This document shows positions 17,928 to 27,471 of a stretch of 64,000 nucleotides of DNA, piece after piece. The stretch lies in assembly GCF_000507245.1 (NCBI RefSeq), contig NC_023035.1:186001-250000 (forward strand). Reading direction: 5' to 3'. The notes under the pieces were generated by a model, which saw nothing but the letters and a program-made list of their open reading frames with translations, did no database searches and was not told the DNA's origin. The position numbers and the translations under genes are program-made. The stretch's first letter is position 1. Every line of letters begins with the position of its first letter. This stretch comes from Salinispira pacifica. GTDB lineage: Bacteria > Spirochaetota > Spirochaetia > DSM-27196 > Salinispiraceae.

Positions 17928-18857
17928 ATGAACCAAAGCGCCAATCTCAGCAGCGAACTGGTAGATCAGATTATCTTCGGAATGGAAAATCAGGAACACA
18001 GCTATTTCCTGGATCTGGACAGCCTGGAGATTATCAGCGACAGCGAATTTAATCCGGATCATGACCCGGAAGAAAACAGCGGAGATCTGGTTCCCATACC
18101 CGATTGGGAGTCCGTGGACGGCTACAACCTGATGGAAGGGTTTGTGGCAGGCTTGAAAAACCCCCTGGCCCGGGAGCAGCTGCGCCGGATTCTCCAAAGC
18201 GGCAGGGGGGTGTTCAGACAGTTTAAAAACGCATTGAAGGAACTTCCTGAGGTTGAAAAGCTGTGGTTTGCCTACAAGGACCGTGAAATGAAGCGGCATG
18301 TTCTTGAATGGTTCAACACCGTTCGCGAAAGCCGCGGTCTGGAGGCATTAAAGGCGGAAATTCCTGAAACCGAGGATCTGGTCCTCAGCGATTTCGAAAT
18401 TCATGAGGTGGAGGAGGCTCAGGAGCTGCAGCAGGCCTCCGATTTGGATAAGGCTGCATTCTCTCTGGTATTTACCGACCCCAAAGAAGCCGCATACTGG
18501 TACAGTTTTCGGCGGGATCACCTGCCGTCTCCGGAAAGCGCGGATGAGGGGTGTCTGGTTCTGGGGGTGTATAACCCCGGAGCTGAGCTGTGCGGTTTTC
18601 TGTGGGCGCTTCATGATGAGATTTCCCCGAACAAGGTGGTTGCACACATTCTGCAGTTGTATGTTGACCCCGGATACCGGGGCCTGGGGATTGCCGGTAC
18701 TCTCTTGGAGCATTATCTGCATGAATGTGCTTCGGATGACGTGCGCCAGGTGCATTTCGAGAACTGGGCGGGAGTGGGGTTTCTCGGTCCCATGCTGGAA
18801 CGGCATGGCTTCAGGGAACTCAGCACAATATATACTGCTTTTCCCGACCCCGTTTAA
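17928..18857 (+). CDS. UPF0158-like domain fused to a GNAT acetyltransferase
   Basis: Residues 1-135 match the UPF0158 pattern: a short beta-rich start with YFLDLDSLEIISDSE, then IPDWESVDGYNLMEGFV and GRGVFRQFKNALKELPEVEKLWFAYKDREMKRHVLEWF. Residues 160-309 form a GNAT acetyltransferase, with the acetyl-CoA loop at LQLYVDPGYRGLGIAGTLLEHYL and FENWAGVGFLGPMLERHGF. The substrate is unknown. AGAGG lies five bases before the ATG at 17928, 17 bases after proS, so the two may be cotranscribed. Its stop overlaps the convergent acyltransferase gene by four bases. Confidence 0.82.
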   Translation: MNQSANLSSELVDQIIFGMENQEHSYFLDLDSLEIISDSEFNPDHDPEENSGDLVPIPDWESVDGYNLMEGFVAGLKNPLAREQLRRILQSGRGVFRQFKNALKELPEVEKLWFAYKDREMKRHVLEWFNTVRESRGLEALKAEIPETEDLVLSDFEIHEVEEAQELQQASDLDKAAFSLVFTDPKEAAYWYSFRRDHLPSPESADEGCLVLGVYNPGAELCGFLWALHDEISPNKVVAHILQLYVDPGYRGLGIAGTLLEHYLHECASDDVRQVHFENWAGVGFLGPMLERHGFRELSTIYTAFPDPV

Positions 18858-19756
18858 TCTTCCCGGTAATCCGCCGGCAGCTGTTCCTTCCGATAAACCT
18901 GGGCTTGGGTATGCAGCTCCGCAAGTTCCTCCATTACCCGGTCCGCCATAAACTGCTTGGGATTTTCCCCCTGGGGCGCTTCCTTCCGGATCTCGGCCCG
19001 CCAGGGTTTTGCTTCCCTGACATCTCCGGCCTGAAATACCATGCAGTCAGGATGGACGAAATCTTCGCTCATGCTGCCCTTTGCATTCACCCTCAGGGTG
19101 TTGCCGGCTATGGCTATGGGAAGAACATAATCAAAACCCTTAATATACGAGTCCACCTCCGCAAGTCCCCGGCGGGTATCTTCGTTTCCCGGACGGTAGC
19201 GGGTCCCCGAGGGAAAAAGCAGAATAATTTTCCCCGAATGTTTGGCCCTTACCATCTCATGAAGGGCTGCCATGTTCAGTTTCCGGGCTTTGGTTTTTTC
19301 CTCTTCGTACTTCGCCGTGCCCATAAGGGGGGTGAGACTTCTGGAGGGATAAATCACAATCCGGGTGTATGCTTCGGTGAACGCTCTCACGAATTCGCTC
19401 TCCACATTCAGCTTCATACCAGCCATGGCAATAATGCTGTCGCCGATATCCTCGCCGTTGCTGTGCTTATTCTCCAGCAGATAATAGAGGTTGGGGAGGT
19501 CAAAGTTGCTGTAATGCTCCATGAGGATGAGGCATGACTTGCCTTCCTGTGCCAGATTGTGCAGTTTAAGCAGCTCTGCGAAATTTCTGATGTCACTGCC
19601 GGGCAGGAGCAGATCCTGCACTATTTTGTTGAGGATGGCTCTGTTGGATTTGTTTGCTTCCTGATAAATGGCATCTGGATCAACATGTCCTGTCTGAATG
19701 CTGTTTTGTATAAGCTCTTTGGCAATATGTCCGTATTTTTCTTTAATGGTGTTCAT
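18854..19756 (-). CDS. PlsC-like glycerolipid acyltransferase
   Basis: The acyltransferase block has the H(X)4D motif HYSNFD (about residue 82) and the later motif FPSGTRYRPG, as in 1-acyl-glycerol-3-phosphate acyltransferases. There is no strong transmembrane segment, so it may be peripheral to the inner membrane. The exact acyl acceptor cannot be read from sequence. The ATG at 19756 has GGAG seven bases before it and is preferred to upstream ATGs at 19780 and 19807. It lies downstream of the HAD hydrolase gene. Confidence 0.8.
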   Translation of the reverse strand: MNTIKEKYGHIAKELIQNSIQTGHVDPDAIYQEANKSNRAILNKIVQDLLLPGSDIRNFAELLKLHNLAQEGKSCLILMEHYSNFDLPNLYYLLENKHSNGEDIGDSIIAMAGMKLNVESEFVRAFTEAYTRIVIYPSRSLTPLMGTAKYEEEKTKARKLNMAALHEMVRAKHSGKIILLFPSGTRYRPGNEDTRRGLAEVDSYIKGFDYVLPIAIAGNTLRVNAKGSMSEDFVHPDCMVFQAGDVREAKPWRAEIRKEAPQGENPKQFMADRVMEELAELHTQAQVYRKEQLPADYRED

Positions 19757-19814
19757 GAGCGTCTCCAATCGTCCGTGCATAACGTCAAATAAATGAACGG
19801 TGAACACTTATACA

Positions 19815-20516
19815 TCATTCAGACGGGAAAAGAAAAGCCGGGAGATCAAGAATCCCGGGAATTCTGGGGTGAAGGGGGGCAGGGTGGCTCATTTGCTGAT
19901 CAATGAGAAGGCAGCGGCCGCCCAGACTGCTGAATCCGTCCAGATATCCATGAACATCATCCATGAATAAGATATCCCCGGGGTTTTTTCCCACCGCATG
20001 CAGAACCCGGGCATACGCCGATTGGTGGGGTTTCCCCTCCATCCCGTTTCCCCGGATATCGAAAATTCCCCGGAAACAGTCTGCAATTCCGTAAAACTCA
20101 AGAATCCGCATGCTGTGCTCCATGGTTGAATTGGTCAGAATATACTTATCCATGGGAAGCTGCCGTAGCATCTCTTTCAATTCCGGTAATTCGGGTAAAA
20201 ACCGTTCCACATCAGGGGGGTGGACGACATCCAGGTAGCTCTCGATATCCTGAAAGTTTTTCTCCCGTTCCAGCCATTTCAGGGTTGTGCCGTATTGTAG
20301 AAATCCACTGCGTCTGAGGTCGCCGGCTTCATCAATATCAACCCCCAAAAACTCCGAGACAAAAAGGGTTATCCGCCGGGAAATTTCCGAGGACATGGGG
20401 CTGCTTGCGGGATAGATGGTATTGTCCACGTCAAAGAGAAGAATTTCCGGAATGCTGTGATGGGGTGATACCCGGTCAGGAGTCGATGGAGAAATAGGAA
20501 TATACGCTCCCGTCAA
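19815..20516 (-). CDS. HAD-superfamily hydrolase, pyrimidine 5'-nucleotidase-like
   Basis: Haloacid dehalogenase-fold phosphatase. Motif I is LLFDVDNTIYP (DxDxT), motif II YILTNST, and motif III with the acidic pair ILFMDDVHGYLDG; the conserved lysine is in EGKPHQSAYARV. NTIYP and the helical cap resemble the Sdt1/PynN-type pyrimidine 5'-nucleotidases. The start is uncertain: the only early candidate is a TTG at 20516 inside the end of the upstream gene, and no Shine-Dalgarno is seen. The overlap with the CBM48-like gene suggests coupled expression. Confidence 0.82.
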   Translation of the reverse strand: MTGAYIPISPSTPDRVSPHHSIPEILLFDVDNTIYPASSPMSSEISRRITLFVSEFLGVDIDEAGDLRRSGFLQYGTTLKWLEREKNFQDIESYLDVVHPPDVERFLPELPELKEMLRQLPMDKYILTNSTMEHSMRILEFYGIADCFRGIFDIRGNGMEGKPHQSAYARVLHAVGKNPGDILFMDDVHGYLDGFSSLGGRCLLIDQQMSHPAPLHPRIPGILDLPAFLFPSE

Positions 20517-21240
20517 TATCGTAGCTGGACTGAATATTCAACGGATCCTGTATGGCCCGTCCTTTGTAATAATAGCTGTAATGGTATTCACCGGGAAGCA
20601 GGCGCAGTTCAATCTCGTAATTCCCCGGATCCCGGGGATGTTCTTCCAGGCGGTACATAAACGGATCCCAGTTATTAAAACTGCCGGCCAGATAGATCGA
20701 TTGTCCGGGTTCCCCTTTGTAAATGAAGCGAACCACCCTGGATCTGCCGGAAGAGGCTTCCAGAACCACAGGACTCCGGGGTCGTATCTGCCGTTGCTCC
20801 GGCAGCTGCACCACAGAAATTTTTCGCCCGCTGAGTTTCCGGCGGGATTCGGGGTTCCGGGGGTCTTCTGTCCAGATTCCGTCGATCACATAACGGTAGC
20901 GGATGCTCTCCAGATCTTCGATTTCCCGGTCCACCTGGAGAAAGAGAAAATATACTCTGCTTTCCAGTTCGCCCTGTGCATTTCGTGTATCAAAATACTG
21001 CATCTCATGAATCCGTGAAAACTGTTCATGTTCGAAGGCCACCCCCACATAGCGGGGCTGATGGCGCTGAAGATTATTCTCATATGTGAATACCAGCGAA
21101 TCCGAGGGACTGTGATATACCGGCGCCTGAGCCTCATCCAGACCGGCAATAAACAGGTGCCTGGCCAGATCATCGGCATGGACATTGCCGAAAAATTGCA
21201 TGCATATAATTAATGAGATGCCTATGATCGACTTTTTCAT
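20476..21240 (-). CDS. Exported protein with a C-terminal glycogen-binding (CBM48/E-set) domain
   Basis: The signal peptide MKKSIIGISLIICMQFFGNVHA ends near residue 22, so the protein is periplasmic or beyond. Residues about 55-150 look like a first beta-sandwich, and residues about 165-255 carry the CBM48 signature SIYLAGSFNNWDPFMYRLEEH...YEIELRLLPGEYHYSYYYKG. CBM48 domains bind alpha-glucans; an exported version may instead serve as a structural sandwich. The ATG at 21240 has GAGG upstream; an open extension to 21354 is judged non-coding. Confidence 0.8.
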   Translation of the reverse strand: MKKSIIGISLIICMQFFGNVHADDLARHLFIAGLDEAQAPVYHSPSDSLVFTYENNLQRHQPRYVGVAFEHEQFSRIHEMQYFDTRNAQGELESRVYFLFLQVDREIEDLESIRYRYVIDGIWTEDPRNPESRRKLSGRKISVVQLPEQRQIRPRSPVVLEASSGRSRVVRFIYKGEPGQSIYLAGSFNNWDPFMYRLEEHPRDPGNYEIELRLLPGEYHYSYYYKGRAIQDPLNIQSSYDIDGSVYSYFSIDS

Positions 21241-21432
21241 ATGATGCCTCGTCTTGTGCCTTGAAAACCTGCAGGGCAGTTTCAAAAACCTGATTTTTGA
21301 AAGCGTCTCCTGTATGGTATGATCATGGTTTCCCATGTCTCTTAACAGTAACATCTTCGGATTAATGCATCCGGAGCTTGAGATTTCATATTCAATGCCG
21401 AAAATACAGATGGAGAGGTAGATAAACGCAGC

Positions 21433-24400
21433 ATGCCCAACATGGATTCTCTTGAACAGTTTAACGAGACACTCATCCAGACAGGAAACGAGCCTGAGGT
21501 CGCCCGGCAGAGGGGCGAGGAGGTTGAGGCGGTAACCCCGCCTTCGCCGGATGAATTTCCCTCGGCTACGGCGGGAGAGGCAGCTGCGGCGGGTGCCGAT
21601 GATTTTTTCTCAAATCTGAGTGAAAGCCTTGCCGGCGATGAAGGGGAGGAGGCTCCCGACGGACTTGCTCCTCCCGAAGATGACTTTCTCAGTGAACTGG
21701 GCCTTGAGGATGAAGAGCCCCCGCTTCCGGAGTTCCCAGGTGAAGAGGTTCCGGACGAAGAATCCCTGTTTGAAGCAGAACAGCCGGCGGAATCCCCGGC
21801 TTCCCTGGAGCCACAGCCCCCCGTGGAAGATGAGGCGGAAGTTCAGGCGGCCGGTCAGGCTCCGGAGACAGATCAGGAAATTGCCCTGGGAGGCAGTGAC
21901 GATCTGGATGCCGAACTGGACAACCTTGAAAATCAGCTTGCAGAACTGGACGCAGAAACGGGCATGCCCGAAGAGGCCGATCAGTTCAGTGCGGATTTTG
22001 ATGAAGGGTTTGAGGATTTCGATGCCATATCGGAAGAAGATATCTCTTCAGATTTTGCCGAAGAGCCGGAAGATCTGGATGCCGAAGATCTGACTGCAGA
22101 CGAAGAAGATCCGGGAGAGGTTGAAGATTTCGAGGACTTCCAGGAGCCCGAAGATGTTTTCGGCGGCGATTTCGGCCTTGATGAGGAGACGCCCTCGGAT
22201 CTGTCTTCAGAATCCGAAGAAGACCTTTCCTCTGATTTCTCTGATGAACTCCCGGATGATTTTGATGAGGATTTTGCCGGAGATTTTTCGGAACCCAATA
22301 TTGAAGATGATCTTGCGGATCTGAGCGAAGAAGCTCCTTCGGCGTCTGTACCGGATGAAGAGGAAGACGCCGGGATTCCGGAAGAATCTGAAGACTTCCA
22401 GTTTGATGACAGTCAATTTGGTGAAGGCCAATTTGAAGAAGGCCAGTTCGATACGGGAGATGAATTTCCTGAGATCTCCCCGGATGCGGATTTCGGAGAT
22501 TTCGATACCTCCGGGTCGGAATTTGAGGATCTGTCAGCTGCTGATGCCGGAACCGGTGAAACCGAACCTTCTCCAGCTGCAGAGGATTTTTCCGCCGGAC
22601 TGGAAGATTTCAGCGATTTTGATGAAGATTTCGACGCATCAGATTTCGGCGACGAGTTCAGCATGGGGGATTTCGGTGCTGAGTTCGGAATTATGGAAGA
22701 CGAAGGCACTGAGGAAAGCTTTGCCCAGCCCGAAGAGGAAGGTCCGGAAGCCGCCTCAGGTGAAGGACCGGAAGAAGCTCTTGAGGAAGCCTCCCTGGAG
22801 GACGAAGCCCAGGGCTACCAGATAAGCGAAAAAGAATTTCAGGCCCTGAAAGAAAATCTTGCCCAGCTGCCCCTGAACCTGAAAATAGAAGCAGCCGACG
22901 TAGTCACCTCCGGTGAATATCCCTTTGATCAGGTCAAAAAAGTAATTGATGCTCTGAAAGAGGGCACCCCTCCCCGGGATCTTGCCCGGATCGTGGGGAA
23001 AATCACCGGGAAAAAAATAGAAATACCCAAGGGATACACCAAGCTCAGCGGGAAAGCCTTTGCCGAGGAGCAGGACAGCTTTGCGTACCGCTTCCGGATG
23101 AACATCTGGCCGGTGCTCCGGCTGATGCTTGCGGGTACGGCAATGCTTGGAGCCCTGCTGTTTCTCGGGTACCGCTATGTGTACCAGCCCCTGTATGCCC
23201 GGGGCCTGTATGAGCAGGGGCTGGAAAATATTGCACTGCAGGAATATGAACGGGGCAACCGGCTGTTCACCCAGGCATATGACGTATGGCCGGTGAACAC
23301 CCGGTATCTCGATTATGCCCGGGCCTTCAGGGATGAGCGGCAGTTCGCCCTTGCCAGGGAAAAGTACGAAACCCTTCTCAGCCCCGGGGTCGAGCCCCTG
23401 AACCGGAATGCGATTCTTGAATACGCCGGCTTCAGCACCCGGCAGCTCAGGGATTACGAGACTTCTCTGGAGTATCTCAACCGCCTTATTGAAGAGGATG
23501 TGTGGGACTATGACGCGCGCCTGGGACGGGGAGACACCTATCTGGAGTGGGGTATTCAGCTGCCTCCGGGGGAAGCCCGGGATGAACGCTTTGAAAATGC
23601 CCGTTTTGAATACGCCAGCCTTATGCAGGAATATGGTCAGCGGGACGAACTGCTGTTCCGGATGCTCAGGTATTTTATCCACACCAACAGGGTTGAAGAA
23701 GCACTGAATCTGAAGGACCTCTTTCTCAGCGATGAAAACGCCACCATAGAGCCCCGGGGAATGGCGGAGCTGGGCGGTTTTCTCCTGGATCTGGTTCAGG
23801 GCAAGCTGGGCCAGGTTGAGAATTTCGGTGAACAGGATGCTGTCCAAAGCTATATCGACAGCCTGAAAGGGGAATCGTCCAGGGAGAACCTGCTGAATGA
23901 TTCCATCCGTGTGTTGAACAAGGCCATGGCCGTTGATGATCAAATTGCGGACATCCATTATCACCGTGCCAGATATTCCAGAATCACCGGTGACTTTCAG
24001 GACGAGATTACCGCCCTGACCAATGCCAGGGAGCTGTATGAGGAAACCCGGAAAGAACGTCCCCTCACCCGAAGGGAAATTGCCAGGGAGATTGATACCC
24101 ATATTCGTGAGGGCGAAAACCTCTACCGGCTGGAGGAGCTGATCAGCTCCGAGACCCGGCTGCGGGAAGCTGCTGACCTGTACGAAACCGCCCTGGACGC
24201 CCGGAAAGTGGAGCCTCACCCCGATTTCGGAAGACTGTACGCCCGGCTTGGAGATATCTATTATTATCATGCCAATGATTACTCAAGCGCCCAGGCCCGG
24301 TATGAACAGGCCAGAAACAACGAATACGCCAGCCTGGGGACCCCGGGGGAAAACTTCCGGGCACGGCAGGATATTGCGTATAAAATGGGTTTTATCCACT

Positions 24401-24960
24401 ATTTCCGCGCCAATGAGCTGAGGGATGAGGATCAGGGTGATGTTGAGGACCGTCAGGAACTGCTGGACGAAGCCATTTCGGAGTTCAACAATGCCATGGG
24501 GGCCGTCCCCACCGCAAACCTGAACCTTCTCTATGCCCGTGCCAACACCCAGTATCAGCGAGAAAACTTCAATGATGCCGCCGGCATGTACCGGATCCTT
24601 CTTGATGAGCTCACTGCGGAGCGGGCAAGCATATCAACCTTCCTGCTGGAAGAGGATGACCGGCATAAGGCGCTGATCGACTTCCAGGTGAGGGCGAATA
24701 ATAATCTGGGGGTGACCCTGTATGAGCTCTACCGCCAGGGAGGCGAACGTTCCAGGGACTTCCTTGCCCAGAGCCAGCTGTTCCTCAGCCGTTCCACCGA
24801 GCTTGCGGAAAATCTTGTCCGGGACGAGGAAACCGCCGTAAGAGCCGACACCAAACCGCTGGCCTTTCTCAACCTGAATCAGGTATTGGCCCCTGAAGGG
24901 GAGGCTGCGGTGCAGATTAACCCGGATATACGCAAAGACCTTGAAACGCCGACCTTTTAG
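21433..24960 (+). CDS. Giant acidic/TPR bitopic membrane protein
   Basis: 1175 residues in three parts. Residues 1-470 are extremely acidic and low in complexity, with recurring DF/EDF/GQF units such as GEGQFEEGQFDTG. Residues 470-555 form a basic, folded linker (PLNLKIEAADVVTSGEYPFDQVKKVIDAL). One transmembrane segment lies at about 557-580, and residues 590-1175 contain many TPR-like helical pairs. With an acidic N-terminus and no signal peptide, the N-part should be cytoplasmic and the TPR part periplasmic. Spirochaetes have TPR proteins of this topology in the periplasmic flagellar collar (Borrelia BB0326 type); equivalence here is only a guess. Ribosome-site spacing (GGAGAGG to ATG) is long, so the start could be the ATG at 21442. 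Confidence 0.72.
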   Translation: MPNMDSLEQFNETLIQTGNEPEVARQRGEEVEAVTPPSPDEFPSATAGEAAAAGADDFFSNLSESLAGDEGEEAPDGLAPPEDDFLSELGLEDEEPPLPEFPGEEVPDEESLFEAEQPAESPASLEPQPPVEDEAEVQAAGQAPETDQEIALGGSDDLDAELDNLENQLAELDAETGMPEEADQFSADFDEGFEDFDAISEEDISSDFAEEPEDLDAEDLTADEEDPGEVEDFEDFQEPEDVFGGDFGLDEETPSDLSSESEEDLSSDFSDELPDDFDEDFAGDFSEPNIEDDLADLSEEAPSASVPDEEEDAGIPEESEDFQFDDSQFGEGQFEEGQFDTGDEFPEISPDADFGDFDTSGSEFEDLSAADAGTGETEPSPAAEDFSAGLEDFSDFDEDFDASDFGDEFSMGDFGAEFGIMEDEGTEESFAQPEEEGPEAASGEGPEEALEEASLEDEAQGYQISEKEFQALKENLAQLPLNLKIEAADVVTSGEYPFDQVKKVIDALKEGTPPRDLARIVGKITGKKIEIPKGYTKLSGKAFAEEQDSFAYRFRMNIWPVLRLMLAGTAMLGALLFLGYRYVYQPLYARGLYEQGLENIALQEYERGNRLFTQAYDVWPVNTRYLDYARAFRDERQFALAREKYETLLSPGVEPLNRNAILEYAGFSTRQLRDYETSLEYLNRLIEEDVWDYDARLGRGDTYLEWGIQLPPGEARDERFENARFEYASLMQEYGQRDELLFRMLRYFIHTNRVEEALNLKDLFLSDENATIEPRGMAELGGFLLDLVQGKLGQVENFGEQDAVQSYIDSLKGESSRENLLNDSIRVLNKAMAVDDQIADIHYHRARYSRITGDFQDEITALTNARELYEETRKERPLTRREIAREIDTHIREGENLYRLEELISSETRLREAADLYETALDARKVEPHPDFGRLYARLGDIYYYHANDYSSAQARYEQARNNEYASLGTPGENFRARQDIAYKMGFIHYFRANELRDEDQGDVEDRQELLDEAISEFNNAMGAVPTANLNLLYARANTQYQRENFNDAAGMYRILLDELTAERASISTFLLEEDDRHKALIDFQVRANNNLGVTLYELYRQGGERSRDFLAQSQLFLSRSTELAENLVRDEETAVRADTKPLAFLNLNQVLAPEGEAAVQINPDIRKDLETPTF

Positions 24961-25039
24961 GGGTATTTTCTAGACGTAATACTCAGGAATTGCAGCCTGC
25001 TGCGCACCCTCCATCCCGGATCGGCTCCGGAGGAGGAAG

Positions 25040-25882
25040 GTGAAGACACTGAGGTTCGGGTTCATGCGGGAAAATACACAGTCTACAGTTAGAACATCGT
25101 CTCACACCATATTGATACTCATGATACTCCTGCTGATTACCACGGTCTTCATCTCTGCTTCCTGCAGCAGCTTTGCGGGTTCTTCAGACCGCCGGGCGGA
25201 TGACCATATAAATACTAATGATAAGGTTGAACTTCACCTGGCCATAATGCCCGAAGCTGTCACCCCGGCTGAGTTTCGAAGCGGGGAATTTGCCGCAGGG
25301 GGCGGGATGATGCTCCGGCCTGAAGATGTGAGCGGGATAATTGTAAAACACGCAGGGGGAAGGCGATACCGGCTGAAGAGGTTGCCTGCAGCGCACAGTG
25401 AGCATCCCCGGCTGCCGCAGGGCGCAGTGCTTTTCCGCCGCACTCTGCCTCCCGGAGAATACTTCATACAAACCCTGATATTCGATACCGATTATCAACA
25501 TGTCCGGGGAGAAATGCGGTTTTCATTGAGTATTTCCGGCAGCAGCTCAGGGAGCAGCCCGGGCGGCATTTCCGACGCAGCTTCCGGCGATACTCGGGGG
25601 CAAGCAGAGAGCAGTCTGGAAACCGGGGTAACCGTGGGCAGGTATCTTTCGGTGCGTCTGGAAGTGGAAAACCGCCCCTCTGTACTGCTTGAACACCCGG
25701 AACCCGGGGTACACTCCGCCGGCGGTGAAGCAGGCAGCCCTGCCATGTATGAATACCGCATCCGTACAGGGCATACCGCCGAAGATGTTGAGCACCTGCT
25801 CCCCGGTGAAGCCGATATTGAGCTGCTCAGTGTTTCTGCGGGCAGCGGGGGTTCGGCTCCGGTTCAGCGGATCACACCCTGA
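25040..25882 (+). CDS. Putative lipoprotein of unknown function
   Basis: A hydrophobic stretch (ILILMILLLITTVFISASC) ends in an SASC sequence, a relaxed spirochaete-type lipobox near residue 42. The mature part has beta-rich segments (VELHLAIMPEAVTP, LPPGEYFIQTLIFD, YLSVRLEVENRPSV) and Ser/Gly-rich loops, with no family I recognise. The GTG at 25040 follows GGAGGAGG closely; the ATG at 25064 is an alternative. It lies 79 bases after the giant TPR gene and may be cotranscribed with it. Confidence 0.6.
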   Translation: MKTLRFGFMRENTQSTVRTSSHTILILMILLLITTVFISASCSSFAGSSDRRADDHINTNDKVELHLAIMPEAVTPAEFRSGEFAAGGGMMLRPEDVSGIIVKHAGGRRYRLKRLPAAHSEHPRLPQGAVLFRRTLPPGEYFIQTLIFDTDYQHVRGEMRFSLSISGSSSGSSPGGISDAASGDTRGQAESSLETGVTVGRYLSVRLEVENRPSVLLEHPEPGVHSAGGEAGSPAMYEYRIRTGHTAEDVEHLLPGEADIELLSVSAGSGGSAPVQRITP

Positions 25883-25927
25883 GATCAAAGTATTGGAAAC
25901 CGCCGAAGGTAAAAAACAGGAAGGTAT

Positions 25928-27373
25928 ATGGATTCTTCAATTTTCTTAGATATAACCCGGATTGCCGGGGATTTTTTGAACGAGGTGATTTCACTCTTTT
26001 TTCAGATGGCACCCTATCTTCTGCTGGGCTTCACAGTGGCGGGCATTCTCAGTGTAACCTTGAAACGAAGCATGGTGGCCCGTCATGTTGGATCGCCGGG
26101 TTTTTCCTCGGTGGTGAAGGCAGCCTTGTTGGGCGTACCTCTGCCCCTGTGCTCCTGCGCCGTGGTCCCCACAGCGGGATATCTGAGGCAGGCCGGGGCA
26201 TCCAAGCCCTCGCTGCTGTCATTCCTGATCTCCACCCCCCAGACCGGGGTGGATTCGGTGATTGCCACCTACGGCATGATGGGTCCGGTCTTTGCCGTTC
26301 TCAGACCGGTGATCGCCCTGTTCACCGGAATTGCCGGCGGCGTCAGCTCCATGTTTTTTTCTCGTTCCGAAAATGCAGCCGCCGCTGAAGCATCTGATGG
26401 CGGTGCTGCCGACCCAGGCGCATCCCCGGCAGAGACGGAAGAGGCGAAAGAGGAGAGAGAGGCGAAAGAGGAGAGAGAGACAGAAGAGCGGGGAAAAGGT
26501 TCAGAGCCGGCCGCCAAGGGACTCAGCATTCCCCGGGCCGCAGGGCGGGCGTTTCACTATGCATATATCGAATCCATAGATGACATTGCCCTTCATTTTC
26601 TGTTAGGTCTTGGAGTTGCCGGCCTGATATCGCTGCTGATCCCCGACGGATTTCTGGAGGGTTCGCTCATCGCCGACGGGCTGCCGGGTATGCTCCTGAT
26701 GGTGCTCATAGGCATTCCGATGTATATTTGCTCAACTTCAAGCATTCCGGTGGCCGTGGCTCTGATGGCGGCGGGGATCAGCCCCGGTGCGGCCTATGTG
26801 TTTCTGGTTGCCGGGCCTGCCACCAACGCCGCCACCCTGGCTGTGCTCAAGAGAATGCTCGGGTTCCGCAGTGTTCTTCTGTATTTGGGTACCATCATTA
26901 TCGGTGCGCTGCTCTTCGGACCTCTGGTGAATCTGGTGTTCGCCGCCGGGGGCTGGGAGCCGGTTTTATCCTCAGCGGCGGGAGAGGCTCACGGAAACGG
27001 TCTTCTTGAATACATCAGCGGCGGGGCACTGGCGTTGATGATCGGTGCGTTTTTCTATCGGACTCTGCGGTCCAGGCTGGGCCGCCGGAATACGGGGCCG
27101 GGTAATGGAGCAGAGAATACTTCCCAGGCTGACCGGATCGTAGCGGGTGACGGCCCGGATTCCCGGGAAGACGGCGGTTTCAGGATATCAATGAATATTG
27201 AAGGGATGACCTGTGCCCATTGTGCCTCCACCGTCCGGCAGGCGCTGGAATCTGTGGAGGGTACCCGGAGTGTATCTGTGGATCTGAAAAACGGCACCGC
27301 CCGGGTTCACGGCCATGCAGATGAAAACGCTCTTGCATCGGCTGTGAAAGCCCAGGGCTACCTGGTGAAATAG
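25928..27373 (+). CDS. COG0701/DUF318-type permease with C-terminal heavy-metal-associated domain
   Basis: Integral membrane protein with two sets of helices. The signature PLCSCAVVPTAGYLRQAGASKPSLLSFLISTPQTGVDS (written across motif) and its second-half counterpart GIPMYICSTSSIPVAVALMAAG...PATNAATLAVL are typical of the SO0444/ArsP-like permease family, some of which export arsenicals. A charged cytoplasmic loop at about 170-200 carries a duplicated EAKEER unit. Residues 422-481 form an HMA metal-binding domain with MTCAHCAST. Transport of a thiol-binding metal or organoarsenical is inferred. AGGAAGG precedes the ATG. Confidence 0.87.
   Translation: MDSSIFLDITRIAGDFLNEVISLFFQMAPYLLLGFTVAGILSVTLKRSMVARHVGSPGFSSVVKAALLGVPLPLCSCAVVPTAGYLRQAGASKPSLLSFLISTPQTGVDSVIATYGMMGPVFAVLRPVIALFTGIAGGVSSMFFSRSENAAAAEASDGGAADPGASPAETEEAKEEREAKEERETEERGKGSEPAAKGLSIPRAAGRAFHYAYIESIDDIALHFLLGLGVAGLISLLIPDGFLEGSLIADGLPGMLLMVLIGIPMYICSTSSIPVAVALMAAGISPGAAYVFLVAGPATNAATLAVLKRMLGFRSVLLYLGTIIIGALLFGPLVNLVFAAGGWEPVLSSAAGEAHGNGLLEYISGGALALMIGAFFYRTLRSRLGRRNTGPGNGAENTSQADRIVAGDGPDSREDGGFRISMNIEGMTCAHCASTVRQALESVEGTRSVSVDLKNGTARVHGHADENALASAVKAQGYLVK
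26441..26476 (+). repeat. Two perfect tandem copies of an 18-bp unit inside the permease gene
   Basis: GAGGCGAAAGAGGAGAGA is repeated exactly at 26441-26458 and 26459-26476, then decays. It encodes EAKEER twice in the charged loop between the two membrane halves. Being a multiple of three, copy-number change would keep the frame. Confidence 0.85.
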
Positions 27374-27471
27374 GTCCGGAAGGGCAGGGCTGTTACTGTG
27401 TATGTCCGGCCTGCCGCTGGATCTGACCCGCCGCTCACCGGTCCTGCCGGAGCGGCTACGGCGGGCGGGCC

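Noticed and set aside
22756-24270. A 504-codon open frame antisense to the giant TPR gene
   Set aside because: It mirrors the third-position bias of the sense gene, has no ribosome site and reads as a low-complexity shadow.
27374-27471. A GC-rich imperfect dyad after the permease-HMA gene as a terminator
   Set aside because: The pairing has several mismatches and no T-run follows on either strand.
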